From Polytrichum commune (taxonomy: Eukaryota; Streptophyta; Polytrichopsida; Polytrichales; Polytrichaceae): DNA of 64,000 nucleotides. Position numbers and translations under genes: made by a program. Positions 60,901 through 64,000 of this stretch are shown here, in pieces. The notes beneath the pieces are model-generated. The model was given only the letters and a program-made list of their open reading frames with translations. It did not search any database and was not told the DNA's origin. Numbering within the stretch: position 1 is the first letter of the stretch; every line of letters starts with the position of its first letter. The stretch covers positions 24,822,527 through 24,886,526 of the forward strand of contig OX485808.1 of NCBI GenBank assembly GCA_950295325.1. Reading direction: 5' to 3'.

Positions 60901-63681
60901 GGAGAAACTCAGAAACTTCTTCAATCACTGAGGTTACACCTTTGAGCATGCTACTATAGCCTCACAATCACTACATTGCATTCTAGAAAATGCTCAAAGA
61001 CAAGAATATACAGATATTACTATGAATCTTGCCAATACAATGAGCCAAACCTTAACTTCGTGATCGGGACCAGGCAACTCAATCATGAGAATGACTCTTT
61101 CGTTCTCAGTTCTCCAGAGGATTTGTATCTCCAAAACACATTCGTCTATATCACCTGGAATGACTCTGACTCCTGCATCCAAACAGCATGAATACTGTCT
61201 ATACACAAACTACAGCACTAAATGTGGACAAATGTCAATGGAACTCGGAATCATTGTAAGTACAAAATTCTTGACCTCAAGTCCACCACTACATATATGG
61301 ATATGAAGGTGGGCAATTTTAAACTCCTTAATGCAAGGATATGAATCACTACGGAAGTTGTCTATTGTCCAGTGCACATTCCCATATTCATACCCATTTG
61401 ACATCAACAGATAATTCTCATCAAATAATGAGCAGATGTTATTAAAGTAATTTCAAGGACCAGGGATATATGACTCAAAACATACCAGTTATATGTGGAG
61501 CTTTGGAGCCAAAAGCCACAGTTTGCAAGACAAGTCGCTGAATCACACCCATTGCATGTTTATCCAAAATTGGTTGCACTTCCCCCTTTACAAGCTCTCC
61601 AGCTGCCTGATGCAAGGAGAATTAAGAACATATACCCATTTAACCGTTGGCCATTGCATATGTATATTTTGAGCTAATAAGAAGTTAGTTAACACCGACC
61701 TGGTTAATGTACGGCCAAAGTTTTTTCATAGTCTTGTTCAGCCACTCCACCTGGTACATAATTTCATCCAATTAGTAACAATATAAGCGAAGAATTTGTA
61801 GTGGTGAAAGACTAATAATTCAGACAGACAGACAGACCTGCCAATCAAACTTAAATAATACTCCACAAACATACAAACCTTTGCAAAAACCTTCTATAGG
61901 ATTAGCCTATGTCAGAAGCACTACTAATACATGTCCCAATCACTGGTTACCTTTTCATAGTCGCTTATTCTCATCAATCCTGCAAACGATTCCTCAGCAG
62001 GCAACACAACTTTGAGTTTGTGTGCATCCAGGTTCGACATTTGTGCTATGTGCACATTCTGCAATCCATAAACCACAGCTGTAAGGTTTCACAGCTGTAA
62101 GACCTCATGGCAATCTGAAGGGAATGAATCTGAAGGTAATCTATGGAATTTTATAGGGTTCAGCGTTCAGGGTTTACTACATTCTAAAATGGGAAAAACG
62201 AAGATGGTCATTGTGAATTGCTATTTGCAGCAGTCTGCGATGACATAACCAGTCTTGACCAAAGTCATCATACCTATATGATGCTTGAATTGAGAAGAGA
62301 AAAATAATTAAGTCCATCATCGCACCCATGCATAACATTATTAAGTTCCCACAGAGTGTTCCATAGGACTGGAAATTAAAAGGCTCTTGAATGCAAGCAT
62401 CCAAAGTCATGTTATTAAGAAAATATTGTGCAATTTTAATCTGCAAAAGTGCGAAGGCTTTACATCTTAAATAATATCATTATGGGGTGAGGACTGATAA
62501 GAGCTTGCCATTCGACTATGCTCAGCATTCATTGCTACAAATGACGACCCCTATTCTTGGAGATTTGTTCCTTTGAGTCTAAACAGAAACAGAACAAACT
62601 TACAAGGCTTAAGAATGTTATGTGCACGGGTGAGGATTGTCGATTACATTCTTGGAAAGATTCTTCAGGATTTCATGGGGTTTGATACCTCGGAATTGGA
62701 CTTCCACATTCATCATGCTCCAAAATGTTGAGAACCCAGCTAGGAATTCAGTTCCAAACAGAATGTAGGGCCTATCGTTCTGCAATGAAGGATTTAAAAA
62801 GACTAGAGAAAGGGTACAAATCTTAAGAGCACCCCAAAAATCTCTTGGAGATGCAGTGGGGTGAGGATTGTCAATCACTTCATTCAAAAGAACATTTCGG
62901 ATATGTCAAGAATTCATGGGCTTTGATACCATAAAATTAGGCTCACATTCATCATCCACGAAGGTTTTGATGAGAATCCAGCCAGGAATTCAGTTCCAAA
63001 TAGAAAGTGAGGACCTATCGCTCTTCAATGGAGAATTCCACATTGGAATACAGAAATTCGACAAATCTTAAGTGGACCCCAAGAAGAGCATTGTGACTTA
63101 AATTATTGGAAAAGACCGTTTCGGATGTTCAAAATTTCATGGGCTTTGATACCTCAGATTTACGCTTCCACATTCATTCATTATGCTCAAAGGTTTTGTT
63201 AGAATCCACCTACGAATTCAGTTTCAAACAGAAAGTCAGGACCTATCCCTCTTCAATGGAGGATGTCGAAATTGAATTAGAGAAAAAAAAACAAAACAAA
63301 TCAAATCGAGAAGCATTAATGTCATCCGAAGAGAATATCCCGAAGAGTAAAATTACATACCAAATGCCGGCGCATGTGAGTTCGATGCAAATTGAGCAAC
63401 AGGTAGGCGAATTCCACACACAGGCCACACAGGAACCCAATGACGAATTGGCCGAAGAATGAGAACAAGCTCACGTAGAGAGCGAAAGAGACCATGAACG
63501 GCAAGGCAGCAACCGTTGTAGCCATGTACAGTCGAATTCGCACGTTCTTTAGCATCTTGATCACACCATTCACCTTGGTCGGCTTGGAATCGTCCCCTTT
63601 CCACCTCGTAGATCGGTACTTCCGATCCGCTCCGAAATTCGCCGCCATGTTGGTTGATTTTTCCTTTGCAAAACTCGCCAT
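57934..63681 (-). CDS. Plant synaptotagmin / E-Syt-like protein (SYT4/SYT5 type) with one C2 domain
   Basis: Eleven exons join in frame with GT-AG sites: 63681-63361, 62058-61951, 61750-61700, 61606-61486, 61172-61051, 60597-60496, 60332-60258, 60027-59945, 59335-59143, 58536-58444 and 58167-57934. They give 500 residues and a TGA stop. Residues about 50-100 are strongly hydrophobic (one or two membrane segments). An SMP lipid-transfer domain follows, from VEWLNKTMKKLWPYINQ through APHITG, LPGFGAVLLSLNEP, LPGVEKMID and MVWPSRIVVPMIP. A C2 domain follows (GELEVQLLEAKDI, DLFVKMFV, NTLKPVWNETF, GSVKLAITE, KLHICITYHPY). Such proteins tether the ER to the plasma membrane and move lipids between them. 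Arabidopsis SYT4/5 have a second C2 domain; I find none here. The calcium-site residues of C2 loop 1 are partly replaced (VKADLF instead of the usual GKSDPF). Several introns hold repeats. Confidence 0.88.
62630..63280. repeat. Three tandem copies of a roughly 230-bp unit in synaptotagmin intron 1
   Basis: Copies begin near 62640, 62890 and 63115. Shared words: TTCATGGG.TTTGATACC, CACATTCAT, AATTCAGTT.CAAA and GGACCTATC.CTCTTCAATG. They lie wholly within the first intron (62059-63360). No coding role. Confidence 0.85.
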
Positions 63682-63734
63682 GTTGGTTGGGGCTGACTCT
63701 CAGGCCCAGATTGGAGCAAGAATTCGGTCGAAAG

Positions 63735-63781
63735 AAAGAAGAAGAAGAAGAAGAAGAAGAAGAAGAAGAAGAAGAAGAAGA
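63735..63781. repeat. (GAA)n microsatellite in the synaptotagmin 5' leader
   Basis: About 15 AAG units, read as CTT repeats on the sense (minus) strand, about 55-100 bp upstream of the ATG at 63681. The long open frames over it (poly-Ser or poly-Phe) are artefacts. CTT/GAA tracts are common near plant transcription starts. Confidence 0.85.
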
Positions 63782-64000
63782 GGGGCGAGATGTCGGTGGA
63801 AGATGTGTAATTAGGATAAGCGAAGAAAAAGTCGAGCATAATAGTTTGTTTGTTCGTTTGGCATAGTCAAACATCATCCTGGGGTAGCTCTCACCATGAT
63901 GATTCTGATCGAGCGGTGACGTTTGCACCGGGGGTTGATGATGGGTTAAGGGATACTGATCTTGCTTTTTTAACATCCACAAATTTCCCAGAAATTCCCA
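63782..64000. other. Upstream flank of the synaptotagmin gene
   Basis: Probable promoter and leader region on the minus strand. No certain TATA box or other gene is seen before the window ends. Confidence 0.35.

Noticed and set aside
63353-63982. 209-codon minus-strand frame with poly-Ser and poly-Phe alternatives
   Set aside because: It runs through the GAA microsatellite in another frame than the synaptotagmin exon.

Overview
This window is nuclear DNA of a land plant. The evidence is GT-AG split genes, two genes with clear plant relatives (a chloroplast PPR protein of the BFA2 type and a synaptotagmin of the SYT4/SYT5 type), eukaryotic tRNA genes, plant-type CACTA and hAT transposons, and short TTTAGGG runs. 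The density of repeats suggests a large, transposon-rich genome. A seed-free plant (fern, lycophyte or bryophyte) is my guess, but no single feature here proves it.

Layout. 0.5-2.1 kb: three exons of a two-component receiver domain on the + strand. 2.1-5.6 kb: no gene. 5.7-12.5 kb: a minus-strand block with an FCP1/HAD-phosphatase-like frame, a second GC-rich frame, and a four-exon gene of 1,415 codons interrupted by six in-frame stops. That gene has a DGQH motif and features recalling amino-methyltransferases, and its introns carry a perfect or near-perfect 22-bp palindrome (arms GTTTGGGTCG and CGACCCAAAC). 12.1-17.2 kb: tandem and direct repeats. 17.2-18.4 kb: a 64-bp tandem array of about 19 units, each holding the same palindrome, just upstream of an 18.6-21.7 kb gene for a DUF7869-type, probably RNase-H-fold, transposase with five in-frame stops. 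22.9-23.7 kb: a MITE-like repeat and a tRNA-Gly/tRNA-Asn pair. 26.0-30.0 kb: the BFA2-like PPR gene. 34.9-35.1 kb: a second, inverted tRNA-Gly/tRNA-Asn pair. 35.1-40.8 kb: one MITE-like repeat split by a 727-bp hAT-like element and a 4.6-kb CACTA element. 41.0-56.1 kb: a 62-bp satellite split by a 13.6-kb, nearly complete CACTA transposon with a TNP2-type transposase (+) and a divergent accessory gene (-). 57.9-63.7 kb: the synaptotagmin gene.

Most notable results. (1) The GTTTGGGTCG..CGACCCAAAC palindrome links two otherwise unrelated gene modules (5.7-12.5 and 17.2-21.7 kb). It may be the cis-recognition site of an undescribed large mobile element. (2) In the three mobile-element gene sets I read fifteen in-frame stop codons: twelve TAG, three TGA, no TAA. 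The frame is otherwise continuous, apart from one poly-C frameshift in the CACTA transposase. This is what C-to-T decay of CAG and CGA codons in methylated CHG and CG contexts would give. The host PPR and synaptotagmin genes have none. (3) Insertion boundaries with target-site duplications can be read directly for three transposons.

All exon joins were made by eye from GT/AG sites and frame continuity. No database search was possible.
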